Assembly: GCA_036500345.1 (NCBI GenBank) | Contig: DASYCE010000031.1 | Span: 1-64,000 of the forward strand | Length of the DNA stretch: 64,000 bases | Reading direction: 5' to 3' | DNA from: Gemmatimonadales bacterium | GTDB lineage: Bacteria; Gemmatimonadota; Gemmatimonadetes; Gemmatimonadales; GWC2-71-9 | Shown: positions 25,474 to 34,583 of the stretch, one piece after another | Layout of the letters: every line of letters starts with the position of its first letter | Numbering within the stretch: position 1 is the stretch's first letter | Position numbers and translations under genes: made by a program | The notes under the pieces: generated by a model | What the model was told of the DNA's origin: nothing | The model's input: the letters and a program-made list of their open reading frames with translations, nothing else | The model's database searches: none

Positions 25474-26991
25474 TCACGCGTCCATCACCGCCCGGATGTC
25501 GGCATCGAGATCGGTCGCGGCGTCACTGCCTGTCACCCACGACACCACGAAGAAGGTCAACATGGAGAGGACGAGCGCGAGTCCCGACGCCGTGACGCCG
25601 ACGGGAAATGAATAGATCCTGAGGACGTTGAGTGATTCGAAGAGCAGCGTGATGGTGAGACCGACGACCATCGACGCGATGGCGCCGGCACGCGTGGCAC
25701 CAGGCCAGTTGAGCCCGATCGCCAGCGACGGCACCAGCGTCGACGCGAAGAGCCCCCAGCCGAAGATGCCGAGGACGGCGACCAGCGCTCCGCTCCAGAG
25801 CGCCAGCCACGCGGCAAGCGCCGCGATCACCACCGTCGCGATCCGGCCGACGAGGAGTTCATTCCGGATCCGGTGGCCAAAGGCGATCGGAAGATCGTGC
25901 GTGATCGCGGCGGCACCGACGTTGAGGAAGGCGTTGACCGTCCCCATCACCGCGGCGGCGATCCCGCTGAAGACGATCCCGGCGAGAAGCGGTGCGGTAC
26001 GCTGCAGCAGAAACGCTGGTGTTGCGTCATCGGCGTGCGCCAGCGGTGCCATCGCACCGGCGAAGACGCTCGCCTTGACGCCGATGCCGATCCCGAAGAA
26101 GAGGAGCAGCGTCACCAGCAGCACGAGCGTCATCAGCAGCGGATACCAGCGCAGCTGCACCGGGTCGCGCAGCATGTAGTACTTGCTGATCACGTGCGGC
26201 TGTCCCAGGGTGCCGAGGCCGAAGACGAAGAAGAACGACAGCGCGGCGAGCGGTGCGAAATGTCCCCATGGCGCCAGGAATGCCGGGTCGTGCGTCATGA
26301 TGACGCGCGACATCGCCGCAAGGCCGCCGCCGCGATGGAGTACCGAGACGAAGACGAGCACCGAGGCGAGCGCCTTGATCGTCCCCTGAAAGACATCGGT
26401 GTACACCCCGGCGAGAATCCCGCCAGTCGCGGTGTACGCCAGTACCACCAGGGTGCCGATGATCACGCCCTGCGCCAGCGTCATTCCGAAAATCGCATCG
26501 AGGACGAGGCCGAGTGCGAGGAGGTTGGTCGCCACGTAGCCGATCGTCGCGACCAGGATCGCGGCGGCACAGACTCCCTGCGCGGCAGGCGAGCGGTACC
26601 GCGCCCCCACGGCATCGGGCACGGTGATCACGCCGCGCACTTCGCGAAGCAACCGCATCCGTGTCGCCAGCGACCACGCGCTCATCGGCGTCGTGATCGA
26701 AGCGGAGAGCGAGATGAACAGCGCGCCGATTCCGCCGGCGTACAGCAGCCCGGGGCCGCCGATGAAGATGAACCCCGACAGCGTCGCGGCCATGGCGGCG
26801 AGCGTCATCGTCCAGAGGCCGATCCCCGGTCCCGCGACGAAAAAGTCTGCGGCGGTACGGGTTCGGCGCGCTGCCCACCACGCGATCCATCCGCACACGA
26901 CGAAATAGATCGCCGCAATGACGACGATCGCCGGCGCGCTCGGCGCGGGGATCGCGTGGGTCTGCGGAAGCAGCGACAGGTGCGGCAGCAT
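25474..26991 (-). CDS. Sodium:solute symporter (SSS family)
   Basis: A 505-residue inner-membrane transporter with about 13 hydrophobic helices. It has the SSS landmarks WWAARRTRTAADFFVAGPGI near residue 40, YTATGGILAGVYTDVFQGTI near residue 190 and FFFVFGLGTLGQPHVISKYY near residue 255; the last resembles the PutP/PanF group signature. The substrate cannot be named; proline, pantothenate, acetate or another solute are all possible. It overlaps the stop of a small membrane protein gene (TAATG), so the two are co-translated and may form one complex, as small partner proteins do for some symporters. Last gene of the long dcw-ftsY run. Confidence 0.88.
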   Translation of the reverse strand: MLPHLSLLPQTHAIPAPSAPAIVVIAAIYFVVCGWIAWWAARRTRTAADFFVAGPGIGLWTMTLAAMAATLSGFIFIGGPGLLYAGGIGALFISLSASITTPMSAWSLATRMRLLREVRGVITVPDAVGARYRSPAAQGVCAAAILVATIGYVATNLLALGLVLDAIFGMTLAQGVIIGTLVVLAYTATGGILAGVYTDVFQGTIKALASVLVFVSVLHRGGGLAAMSRVIMTHDPAFLAPWGHFAPLAALSFFFVFGLGTLGQPHVISKYYMLRDPVQLRWYPLLMTLVLLVTLLLFFGIGIGVKASVFAGAMAPLAHADDATPAFLLQRTAPLLAGIVFSGIAAAVMGTVNAFLNVGAAAITHDLPIAFGHRIRNELLVGRIATVVIAALAAWLALWSGALVAVLGIFGWGLFASTLVPSLAIGLNWPGATRAGAIASMVVGLTITLLFESLNVLRIYSFPVGVTASGLALVLSMLTFFVVSWVTGSDAATDLDADIRAVMDA

Positions 26992-27458
26992 TACTCCTTG
27001 CGGAGTCGTGCGCAGCGCGCGCGGAAGGCCGCGAGGGAGGCCTCATCCAGCCCACCGGCGCGGAATTCCAGCGCGAAGAGTCCCGGGAGGATCACCAGCG
27101 GGAGCAGGCCGACGCCGACGACTTCGATCGCCGCGCGGCGCGGCAGCCCGAAGAGGAGCGGCTCGGGCGATGTCGCCGGAAGGAGCAGTGCTGCGCCAAA
27201 GCCGCCGACAATGACGATCAGCAGGAAGATGACTGCGACAGCAACCAGCGGGCGACGGACTCGCGACCGCGTCGCCCCGATACCGATCATTCCCGCCATC
27301 GCGCAGGCGGATCCGACGATCATGCACCACACTCCCCACGTCGGGGCGCCGCCCGGCAACCACGCTGACGCGTCGGCCAGGGCAATGAGCGCCACGCCCC
27401 CGACCAGGATCGCGAACGACATCGGCGCATGGACACTCTGCGCAGCGTGATCGCTCAT
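26991..27458 (-). CDS. Small four-helix membrane protein, symporter partner candidate
   Basis: A 155-residue protein with about four membrane helices: residues 13-33, 40-62, 70-95, 108-130. The C-terminus is charged and cytosolic-looking (LDEASLAAFRARCARLRKE). I do not recognise a family. Its start overlaps the ftsY stop by 4 nt and its stop overlaps the symporter start, so it is translated between them. A role as small accessory subunit of the symporter is suggested only by this arrangement. Confidence 0.7.
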   Translation of the reverse strand: MSDHAAQSVHAPMSFAILVGGVALIALADASAWLPGGAPTWGVWCMIVGSACAMAGMIGIGATRSRVRRPLVAVAVIFLLIVIVGGFGAALLLPATSPEPLLFGLPRRAAIEVVGVGLLPLVILPGLFALEFRAGGLDEASLAAFRARCARLRKE

Positions 27459-28375
27459 TCGTCTTCGCCGAGGAGGATCGTCGCCATCCGTCGCGCATCG
27501 AACGGCTCGAAGTCGTCGACCGACTCGCCGGTCCCGATGTACCGCACGGGAATGTTCAGTTCACGGCGCAACGCCACCACGGCGCCACCGCGTGCGGTGC
27601 CGTCGAGCTTCGTCACGATCAATCCGGTTGGTGTGACAACTTCGGCAAAGAGTCTTCCCTGCTGCACGGCGTTCTGTCCCACCGACCCGTCGAGGACCAG
27701 CAGAACTTCGTGCGGTGCGCCGGCGATCTTCCGGCCAACGACGCGCACCACCTTGCCGAGTTCGGCCATCAGGCCGTCCTGCGTGTGCAATCGTCCGGCG
27801 GTGTCGATGAGCACCACGTCCATTCCGCGCGCAACGCCGGCTTCGGTCGCGTCAAATGCCACCGCCGCGGGATCGCCGCCGGCCCGCCCCGAGACACACG
27901 GAACCTTGAGTCGCTCGGCCCAGATCTCGAGCTGCGCAACCGCGCCGGCGCGCCAGGTGTCGGCGGCGCCGAGAAGGACGCGGCGTCCTTGCGTCGTGAG
28001 GCGATGCGCGAGCTTCGCCACCGACGTCGTCTTGCCGACGCCGTTGACGCCGATCACCAGAACGATCGCCGGCCCTTCCGCCGGTTGCGCCAGCGCACCC
28101 GGATCCGCCGGACCGCCGAGCATCGTGGTGAGCCGATCCATCAGGGCGGCGCGGAGATCATCTTCAGTCTTGAGCGTGCCGCGACGAACGCCGCCTTCGA
28201 GCGCCTCGACCAGATCGAGCGTCGCGGGGACGCCGAAGTCCGCTTCGATGAGCAGTCGTTCGATCTGTTCGAGGTCGGCCGCGTTGAGCCCGCGAGCCAG
28301 CGCGCGGACGTCGGTCAGCGCGAGTCGCTTGAGGCGCGACCAGAGCGACAGCTTTTTCCCGCCAAGACGATCCAC
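27455..28375 (-). CDS. ftsY: Signal recognition particle receptor FtsY
   Basis: GTPase that docks SRP-ribosome complexes at the membrane. It has the four-helix N domain, then the G domain: G1 VIGVNGVGKTTSVAKLA near residue 109, LGAADTWRAGAVAQLEIW, G3 VLIDTAGRLHTQ, G4 TKLDGTARGG. A Trp replaces the usual Phe in the AADTFRA motif. It lacks the long acidic A domain, being about 306 residues. I chose GTG 28375, whose G is shared with the upstream stop (TAGTG), over an ATG at 28408; either gives a complete protein. It follows the dcw cluster. Confidence 0.93.
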   Translation of the reverse strand: MDRLGGKKLSLWSRLKRLALTDVRALARGLNAADLEQIERLLIEADFGVPATLDLVEALEGGVRRGTLKTEDDLRAALMDRLTTMLGGPADPGALAQPAEGPAIVLVIGVNGVGKTTSVAKLAHRLTTQGRRVLLGAADTWRAGAVAQLEIWAERLKVPCVSGRAGGDPAAVAFDATEAGVARGMDVVLIDTAGRLHTQDGLMAELGKVVRVVGRKIAGAPHEVLLVLDGSVGQNAVQQGRLFAEVVTPTGLIVTKLDGTARGGAVVALRRELNIPVRYIGTGESVDDFEPFDARRMATILLGEDE

Positions 28376-30141
28376 TAACGCAACCCCATTCGTCGCCGCA
28401 GCATCCATTCGGTGCCAAACCCCGCGATCGCCACACCGAAGAGCCAGACCAGATCGCGCAGCGGACGTCCCGGGCCACCGGGACGCAGCGACGCCGGACG
28501 GCTGCGAAGCGTGACCGGCGAAGGGACAAGTTCGTCGGCATAGGGCTCGACCGCAAAGGTCCCGGTACCACCGCCACCGAGCGTGTAGCGATATCGCCCC
28601 ACGTCGAGCGGCAACGTCGCGTCACCGGCGGCGTCGAAGCGCAACGTATCACCGCTGGCCGCGCGCGGACCCGCGAGCGTGATCGCCACCGGGACCGGCG
28701 CACCGCGTCCGATCCACCGGAAACGGACCGGGCGGCCGCGCTCCGTCACCGGATCGACGGGGCGTGCGCGCGCACTGTCGCTCTCCGGCGCAGCAAGGAG
28801 CCACGACACCATCCCGGAAACCATCGTCCGCCAGGCCTGATTCGCGACACCACCGTGCAACGGCCACCGATACCATCCGTCTGCGGCGATCGTCACCGTC
28901 CTCGATGTGTGGTCCTCTCGACCGCCGATCACCGGGACCGGTGTTCCGCGCCGGGACCGGCGGGCCGTCGCGCCGATCCAGCCGCTGGTCGAATCGACGG
29001 CAATCGGATGGATCGCGACGAGCGCCGGAAGCGAATCGGCGTCCACGCCGGCAAAGGCATCGGCGATCGGCGAACCGTTCGTGCCACCGACATACCAGTC
29101 GCCGGGCTGATCGGCCGGTGGCCAGAAGAGGCGAGCGCGGCCATCCGTTTTCCACGGTCCCGGGTCGCCGCGCACAGCAAGCAGATCGGCATGGCGGGCC
29201 GCGTCCGCGACGACGTCGGAAGTCACCGGCGACAGATCTTCCATTCTCCGCCAGCGCCCCGCCTGCAACTGCACGAAACCGCGCACTGGAAGGTTTGCCA
29301 CGTCGACGAGGGAACGGTACAGCGCGCGCGCGTCAAAATCAGGGAGCGCGGCGAGCACCGCGATGCCGGGTGTGGGTGTCACGGTGAGCCGCCACCAGCG
29401 CACGTCATCGCCCGGTTCGTCGTCCGCCGTACCAACCCTGGTCACTTGCAGCCATCGCTCACCCGCGTAGCCGTGCGGAAGCGGCGTACTGAGGCGTACT
29501 TCCGCTCGGTGACTTCCGCTGAAGCGAAGCATTCCGTGCATCAGCGTCACCGTGCTGTCGCGCACGGCGATCTCGATCGAGTCGGGTGCACCTGATGTCC
29601 GAGTCGCCTCGATTGTCATCGCCAGCGTATCGCCAGCCGCCAGCCTCAGTGGGGCGCGGACCGCGGTGAGCGCGACATCGGGTCCCACAGGTCGCGGCAA
29701 CGCGCGGACGCTGACCTGGTCGAGGAGATCCGCCGGAATCGTCGAGAGATCGGGGATTTCGCCGTCAGTGACGACGGTCACCGCGCGCCCCGAGCTGACC
29801 GCACCGGTGAGGACGTCGAACAACGCCGACCGATCGCCAGGGATGCCCGAAGCGAGTTCGCCAAAAGTGGTTGTGTCGCCGATCGACGCCGCGAGTCTGC
29901 CCGCCTCGGCGGCTCGGCCGCCTGCGGCATGCATCGAAATCGAATTGTCGAGGAGTACGAGTGGCCGGCGTTGCGCCTTTCCGGCACGGATCGTCGGATC
30001 GAGGAGGAGAATGACGAGCGCGACGACGCCGACCCCTCGCGCCAGTACTGCAAGTCGAGCTCGTCCATCATGCCATCGGTCGCGCCAGCTCCACCATGCC
30101 AGCGCCGTTGCCAAGGCCACGGCGAGGACGAGCTGCAGCAT
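28375..30141 (-). CDS. Membrane protein with a VWA-like domain
   Basis: A 588-residue protein with two N-terminal membrane helices (residues 1-16 and about 31-48) and one C-terminal helix (about 563-580), so the bulk sits on one side of the membrane. RRPLVLLDNSISMHAAGG near residue 60 is a metal-site DxSxS motif of von Willebrand A domains, and VTVVTDGEIPDLS near residue 118 fits the later strand. The rest is Thr/Asp/Gly-rich with beta character. The layout resembles BatA-like or DUF4159-type proteins, but without the MoxR and DUF58 neighbours of that operon. It lies between the M23 gene and ftsY in the cell-division run; a division or envelope role is inference. Confidence 0.7.
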   Translation of the reverse strand: MLQLVLAVALATALAWWSWRDRWHDGRARLAVLARGVGVVALVILLLDPTIRAGKAQRRPLVLLDNSISMHAAGGRAAEAGRLAASIGDTTTFGELASGIPGDRSALFDVLTGAVSSGRAVTVVTDGEIPDLSTIPADLLDQVSVRALPRPVGPDVALTAVRAPLRLAAGDTLAMTIEATRTSGAPDSIEIAVRDSTVTLMHGMLRFSGSHRAEVRLSTPLPHGYAGERWLQVTRVGTADDEPGDDVRWWRLTVTPTPGIAVLAALPDFDARALYRSLVDVANLPVRGFVQLQAGRWRRMEDLSPVTSDVVADAARHADLLAVRGDPGPWKTDGRARLFWPPADQPGDWYVGGTNGSPIADAFAGVDADSLPALVAIHPIAVDSTSGWIGATARRSRRGTPVPVIGGREDHTSRTVTIAADGWYRWPLHGGVANQAWRTMVSGMVSWLLAAPESDSARARPVDPVTERGRPVRFRWIGRGAPVPVAITLAGPRAASGDTLRFDAAGDATLPLDVGRYRYTLGGGGTGTFAVEPYADELVPSPVTLRSRPASLRPGGPGRPLRDLVWLFGVAIAGFGTEWMLRRRMGLR

Positions 30142-30156
30142 CGATTCTGGAACGCC

Positions 30157-31416
30157 TTATTCGGTAACTGGCGTTACTGCGGCGGGCGGACCACCCAGGA
30201 GTTCCAACAGAAGCGTGCGATGGCGCTCGAATTCGGCGAGTTCCGAGCGGGGAAGTGGCGCACCCGGCTCGGAATGGATCGATCGCGGGTCACGCGCCAC
30301 GCCGTTGACGCGAAATTCATAGTGCAGATGCGGGCCGGTGGCGAGACCGGTCATCCCGACCAGCCCGATCTCCTCGCCCTGTGAGACGCGAATTCCCTGG
30401 TGAATGCCGAGGCCGATCTTGCTCAGGTGCCCGTAGCGGGTGACGATCCCGTCGCGATGTTCGATCTCGATCATCTTGCCGTAGCCGCCCGACCATCCTG
30501 CCACCCGGACCACGCCGTCGCCGGCGGCGCGAACCGGTGAGCCCTGCGCGGCTGCGAAGTCGATTCCCTCGTGCTTGCGAAAGAGACCAAGAATCGGATG
30601 GAACCGTGACAGCGAGAAGCCGCTGGAGATGTAGCGGAAATCGACCGGCGACATCAGGAACGCGCGCTTCAGCGCGGCGCCGTCGGCGTCGTAGTACGCG
30701 TCGTGACCCTCAGGACTCGGATACGAGAACGCCTGATAGACCTTGCCGCCAACCGTGAACCGGCTCGCCAGCACTCGCCCGAACCGGACTTCGCCGTCCT
30801 CGGAGATCTGGCGCTCGACCACCGAAGCGAACGGATCGCCTGGTTGCAGGTCGCGGGAGAAATCGACGGTGTATGCGTTGACGTCGGCGAGCTGATAGAC
30901 CAGACGCGTGCGCTCGTTCTTGTCGAGCGTGAGGTCGGAGACGCTGCGATCGAGCGCGTCGTACAGATTGGTGCGAATCTCTCCGTTGACCACGATCGTG
31001 TCGGTTGCCCAGTGAATCGGAATCGCTTCGCCGGTCCAGCCGGCCGCGGTCCGCACGAAGCGCAGCCGCTGATCGGCGCTCGGCCGGAACTCGAAGTGGG
31101 TCGGCGAATCGGTCGCGGCATCACGTCGAACCGAGAAGACGAGTCCCGCCTGGATCTTTCGTGGATCGAATCGGAGGAGCGCGCCGAGGGCGCGCAGATC
31201 GAGTCCGGTAATCCCCTGGCGGCGGAGAAGTGTCGTCACGCTTTCGCCGCGCTGCAGTGTGTCGCTGATTTCGCGGAACGAGGTGGTCACCAGCACCGGG
31301 CGCGCCGTTGGCACGTCGGAGAGCCGCGCCCACGGCCAGTTGCCGCGGATCCCGAACGTCGCGGTCAGGACCAGGACCGCCAAGCCGAAAAGAAAGAACG
31401 TCGCGCGGCGAATCAT
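30157..31416 (-). CDS. M23-family peptidoglycan DD-endopeptidase
   Basis: A 419-residue membrane-anchored or exported zinc peptidase cutting peptide crosslinks in murein. Residues 7-24 form one hydrophobic helix (FFLFGLAVLVLTATFGI). A LysM/OapA-like region follows (LQRGESVTTLLRRQGITG, near residue 57). The catalytic domain at about 285-375 has RKHEGIDFAAAQGSPVRAAG with the first His and Asp, then TGLATGPHLHYEFRVNG with the HxH pair. It resembles MepM/YebA and NlpD-type enzymes. The ATG overlaps the ftsZ stop (TGATG), so it is made with FtsZ. A hydrolase coupled to ftsZ fits septal wall splitting, which is inference. Confidence 0.9.
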   Translation of the reverse strand: MIRRATFFLFGLAVLVLTATFGIRGNWPWARLSDVPTARPVLVTTSFREISDTLQRGESVTTLLRRQGITGLDLRALGALLRFDPRKIQAGLVFSVRRDAATDSPTHFEFRPSADQRLRFVRTAAGWTGEAIPIHWATDTIVVNGEIRTNLYDALDRSVSDLTLDKNERTRLVYQLADVNAYTVDFSRDLQPGDPFASVVERQISEDGEVRFGRVLASRFTVGGKVYQAFSYPSPEGHDAYYDADGAALKRAFLMSPVDFRYISSGFSLSRFHPILGLFRKHEGIDFAAAQGSPVRAAGDGVVRVAGWSGGYGKMIEIEHRDGIVTRYGHLSKIGLGIHQGIRVSQGEEIGLVGMTGLATGPHLHYEFRVNGVARDPRSIHSEPGAPLPRSELAEFERHRTLLLELLGGPPAAVTPVTE

Positions 31417-32621
31417 CAGTCCATCTGCCGCCGGATGAAGGTGGGAATTTCCATATCGGAGACATCGGGTGACGCCGGACGACCGGGCGCGGGTGCCGGG
31501 CGAACGAACGGCTGCTGCGGTACCGGTCGCGTTGGCGGAGCGGCAGGGGCGGCCTGCATCGCCGGCGGCGTTGCAGGTGCGGCAGCGCGCCGCGGCGTGA
31601 ACGGCAGCACCTGCGGGTTCGCCGCACGCTCGACCACCGGCTCGCCGGTGACGGCCCGGTCGAACCCCGTCGCGATCACCGTCACGCGGACTTCCCCTTC
31701 CATTCGCGAATCGCTCCCCGCACCAAAGATGATCTGTGCCTCGTCGCCGACGGCGTCATGAATAATCTCGCTGATCTGCGTCGCTTCGCCGAGGGTCAGG
31801 TCGTGTCCGCCGATGATGTTGATCAGGACGCCGCTGGCGCCCTGGATCGAAACATTGTCGAGCAGCGGCGACGAGATCGCCTGCTGTGCCGCCTCCAGCG
31901 CCCGGTTCTCCCCGCGGCCGATTCCTGTCCCCATCAGCGCTGCCCCACCATTCTGCATCACCGTCCGGACGTCGGCAAAGTCGACGTTGATGATCCCGGT
32001 GCTGGTGATCAGCGACGCGATGCCTCGCGTGGCGTTGAGCAGCACCTCGTCGGCCTTCTTGAGCGCATCCTGGAATGGAATCCCCTTCCCGACCACGGCC
32101 AGCAAACGCTCATTCGGTACGACGATCATGGTGTCAACGTTGCGGCGGAGCTCGGTGATCCCCATTTCGGCCTGCTTCATCCGCTTGCGGCCTTCAAAGA
32201 GGAACGGCTTGGTCACGATCCCGACCGTCAGCGCGCCGATGTCCTTGGCGATCTGCGCGATGATCGGCGCCGCCCCGGTGCCGGTACCGCCACCCATGCC
32301 GCAGGTGACGAAGACAAGATCGGCTCCCTGGAGATGCTCGAGCACCTCGTCCCGATTCTCCTCGATCGCCTGGCGCCCGATTTCGGGGCGGGCACCGGCG
32401 CCGAGACCACGGGTCAGCTTCTTCCCGATCTGGACCTTCACGTCCGATCGCGAGCCGGCCAGCGCCTGGGCATCGGTATTGACCGAGATGAATTGGACCC
32501 CGGCGAGGTATTCCTCGATCATCCGGTTGACGGCATTGCCGCCGCCGCCGCCAACGCCAACCACTTTCATCCGGGCATTCTGCCCGGGTTGTTCTTCCAG
32601 CTCGAACGTCATGTCTGACAT
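31416..32621 (-). CDS. ftsZ: Cell division protein FtsZ
   Basis: Tubulin-like GTPase forming the division ring. The 401 residues carry MKVVGVGGGGGNAVNRM near residue 20 and the tubulin signature GGGTGTG at 110-116. ISVNTDAQAL and the T7-loop region NVDFADVRTVM follow. A Pro/Ala-rich linker (about 320-385) leads to a C-terminal peptide, EIPTFIRRQMD, the site that binds FtsA and similar partners. The ATG has a GGGGAGG ribosome site, which can be hidden in a 5 bp hairpin. It lies 22 nt after ftsA. Confidence 0.97.
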   Translation of the reverse strand: MSDMTFELEEQPGQNARMKVVGVGGGGGNAVNRMIEEYLAGVQFISVNTDAQALAGSRSDVKVQIGKKLTRGLGAGARPEIGRQAIEENRDEVLEHLQGADLVFVTCGMGGGTGTGAAPIIAQIAKDIGALTVGIVTKPFLFEGRKRMKQAEMGITELRRNVDTMIVVPNERLLAVVGKGIPFQDALKKADEVLLNATRGIASLITSTGIINVDFADVRTVMQNGGAALMGTGIGRGENRALEAAQQAISSPLLDNVSIQGASGVLINIIGGHDLTLGEATQISEIIHDAVGDEAQIIFGAGSDSRMEGEVRVTVIATGFDRAVTGEPVVERAANPQVLPFTPRRAAAPATPPAMQAAPAAPPTRPVPQQPFVRPAPAPGRPASPDVSDMEIPTFIRRQMD

Positions 32622-32626
32622 GGTGA

Positions 32627-32641
32627 GCCTCCCCGAGAGGC
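32627..32641 (-). promoter_or_regulatory. Hairpin masking the ftsZ ribosome binding site
   Basis: On the minus strand GCCTC and GAGGC pair around a 5 nt loop. The 3' arm contains the GGAGG ribosome site of ftsZ, 6 nt before its ATG. The ftsA stop lies at 32644, just upstream, so ribosomes finishing ftsA could open it and couple the two genes. The stem is short. Confidence 0.4.
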
Positions 32642-32643
32642 GT

Positions 32644-33900
32644 TCAGAAAAAGTCCTGCAGCCAGCGCTTTACCGGTCCCAGTACACGATCAACCGCCGG
32701 CGACGCGCGGCCGCCAGCGCCAAAACCGGAGCCGGTCGCCACCTGGCGAGCGCCCCAGAGGGCAAGCCCCACCGGAACCGCGAGTCCCGGTGCTGCCACC
32801 CGGTCAACCAACCCCCGCAAACCATCGGCCGGAAATCCTACTCGAACCGGCGCCGCGAAAACATCCCGCGTCAACTCGACGATCCCCGGCGTCGACGCAC
32901 CACCACCAGTCAGGACGACGCCGGCAGGGAGCCCCGCCATCCCCCATCCGGCCCGGCCGACTTCATCGGCGGCGAGTTCGAGCACCTCCTGAAAGCGCAT
33001 TCCCATGATGTGGGCCACGAGCTTGCGCGGTGCCCGGCGAGCCTGCAGCCCGCCGGTTCCCGGCAGTTCGATCATCTCGACCTCCGGGACCATCGCCTCG
33101 TAGGCGCTCCCGAAGGTCTCCTTGATCCTCGCCGCTTCTGCCTGGGTAATCTGAAGCCCATGAACCAGGTCACTGGTGACATGGCCGCCGGCGAATCGCA
33201 GCGCCGCCGTGTGCCGGAGCTTCCCTCCCTGAAAGATGGCGACAGAGGTACTCCCCGCGCCAAGCTCGACCAGGACCACGCCGGCCTCTCGCTCCGCCGA
33301 CGTCAGCACTGCCAGCGACCCGGCCAGCGGTTCGAGGACAAACTCTCCGACGTGCCATCCGGCCTTCTCGATCGCCTTGCGCTGGTGTGCGATGGCACTG
33401 GAGCGGACGGTGACGAGATACACCTCGGCCTCGACCCGCTCGCCCGACATGCCGATCGGGTCGGCGTACCCCGGCGCGCCGTCGACGCGGTAGTCATGCG
33501 GAATGGCGTGGAGCAGTTCCTGGTCCTGTCCGAACGAAATCGCGCACGCCACGTCGTTGACCCGGGCGAGATCGACGGTGCGAATCTCGCTGCCCGGAAT
33601 ACTCGCGACGCCATGCGAGACGCGCTGTGCCGCGTGCACACCGGAGACGCCGCAATACACCGTGCCGACTTCGAGACCGGCGATCTGCTCGGCGCCCTTC
33701 ATCGCGCGGGTCACGGCGCGCACCGTTTCATCAAAATCGCGGATCGCGCCGCGGCGCATGCCAACCGACTCCTCGATCGCCACGCCCAGCACGCGCAGCC
33801 CCCACGATCGTCCGTCGCCGGTCACTTCGCCAATGAGGCCGGTGATCTTGCTGCTGCCGAGATCGACGGCGGCGACGAGTCGCTGCACCGGAACGCTCAC
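32644..33900 (-). CDS. ftsA: Cell division protein FtsA
   Basis: Actin-like ATPase that tethers FtsZ to the membrane. The 418 residues show actin-fold motifs: AAVDLGSSKITGLIGEV near residue 12, VLVELGAGSTSVAIFQGG near residue 205 and VLTGGGASTPGIVEL near residue 325. The SHS2 subdomain lies at about 85-160, and a C-terminal amphipathic helix (RVLGPVKRWLQDFF) serves as membrane anchor. The GTG at 33900 overlaps the ftsQ stop by 4 nt; the longer frame upstream lies within ftsQ. It belongs to the ftsQ-ftsA-ftsZ core of the division cluster. Confidence 0.95.
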   Translation of the reverse strand: MSVPVQRLVAAVDLGSSKITGLIGEVTGDGRSWGLRVLGVAIEESVGMRRGAIRDFDETVRAVTRAMKGAEQIAGLEVGTVYCGVSGVHAAQRVSHGVASIPGSEIRTVDLARVNDVACAISFGQDQELLHAIPHDYRVDGAPGYADPIGMSGERVEAEVYLVTVRSSAIAHQRKAIEKAGWHVGEFVLEPLAGSLAVLTSAEREAGVVLVELGAGSTSVAIFQGGKLRHTAALRFAGGHVTSDLVHGLQITQAEAARIKETFGSAYEAMVPEVEMIELPGTGGLQARRAPRKLVAHIMGMRFQEVLELAADEVGRAGWGMAGLPAGVVLTGGGASTPGIVELTRDVFAAPVRVGFPADGLRGLVDRVAAPGLAVPVGLALWGARQVATGSGFGAGGRASPAVDRVLGPVKRWLQDFF

Positions 33901-34583
33901 GTGGCCCCCGTCCGTACGAAGATCCGCGACTGGTACCGCGCGTCGATTTCTCGCCACGCAAGCCCGTGCTGCGTCAGGTAACTGCGAACGCCGATCACTG
34001 CGCGAAGCATGTCATCATCGGCGCCGGGGCGATAGCGCACGGTGCGGGCACCCTGCTGGACCACCACGTCGCCGTGATCGCGGCGGGCAGATTCCGCGGC
34101 GTCATATCCATCAGGATCGGCGCGGCGCAACCGGTCGAGGAGTGCGGCGGTGAGCGAATCGCGATCGGCGATCGGCAGCGACGCCGGCAACCGCACCGGA
34201 TCGAACGGGAGCACCCGACCGCGCGCATCCATCAGCGCGAGATGGTCGCCCTGCGTCACCAGCGCCACCGGACTTGACTCGTCGACCGTGACCCGCAGCG
34301 TCCCGGGAAAGCGCCGCGTCACCCGGGCACGAATGACACCGGGAATCGCGGTGGCGGCACGTTCCATTGGCGCGAGCGGGTCGAACATGCTGGTGGTGTG
34401 GCGCACGCCGAGGCGCCGCGCGACGTCCACCGGATCGAGGTATCGCGCCCCGACCACTTCCACCGAGCGGACCTGGAAGAAGCGCAGCCGCCTGATCGCG
34501 CGTGGCGCGAAGACCGCTATAGCAACGACCACTATGGCGACGATCCCTGCCGCCGCCCAGCGGCGCATCGCGGTCACCGTCAC
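33897..34583 (-). CDS. ftsQ: Cell division protein FtsQ/DivIB
   Basis: A 228-residue bitopic division protein. Residues 9-28 are the single membrane helix. A POTRA domain follows (RFFQVRSVEVVGARYLDPVD, residues ~33-110), then a beta domain ending near LAWREIDARYQSRIFVR, which is the usual FtsQ tail. It links the ring to the FtsL-FtsI septal synthase. The start is a GTG overlapping the murC stop (GTGA); an in-frame ATG five codons later is possible. Sequence is divergent, as is typical for FtsQ, but order between murC and ftsA is decisive. Confidence 0.9.
   Translation of the reverse strand: MTVTAMRRWAAAGIVAIVVVAIAVFAPRAIRRLRFFQVRSVEVVGARYLDPVDVARRLGVRHTTSMFDPLAPMERAATAIPGVIRARVTRRFPGTLRVTVDESSPVALVTQGDHLALMDARGRVLPFDPVRLPASLPIADRDSLTAALLDRLRRADPDGYDAAESARRDHGDVVVQQGARTVRYRPGADDDMLRAVIGVRSYLTQHGLAWREIDARYQSRIFVRTGAT

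Noticed and set aside
31813-33981. 722-codon plus-strand frame opposite ftsZ and ftsA
   Set aside because: Antisense to two certain genes; composition is Ser/Pro/Arg-rich with no motif. High-GC third-position bias makes long shadow frames.
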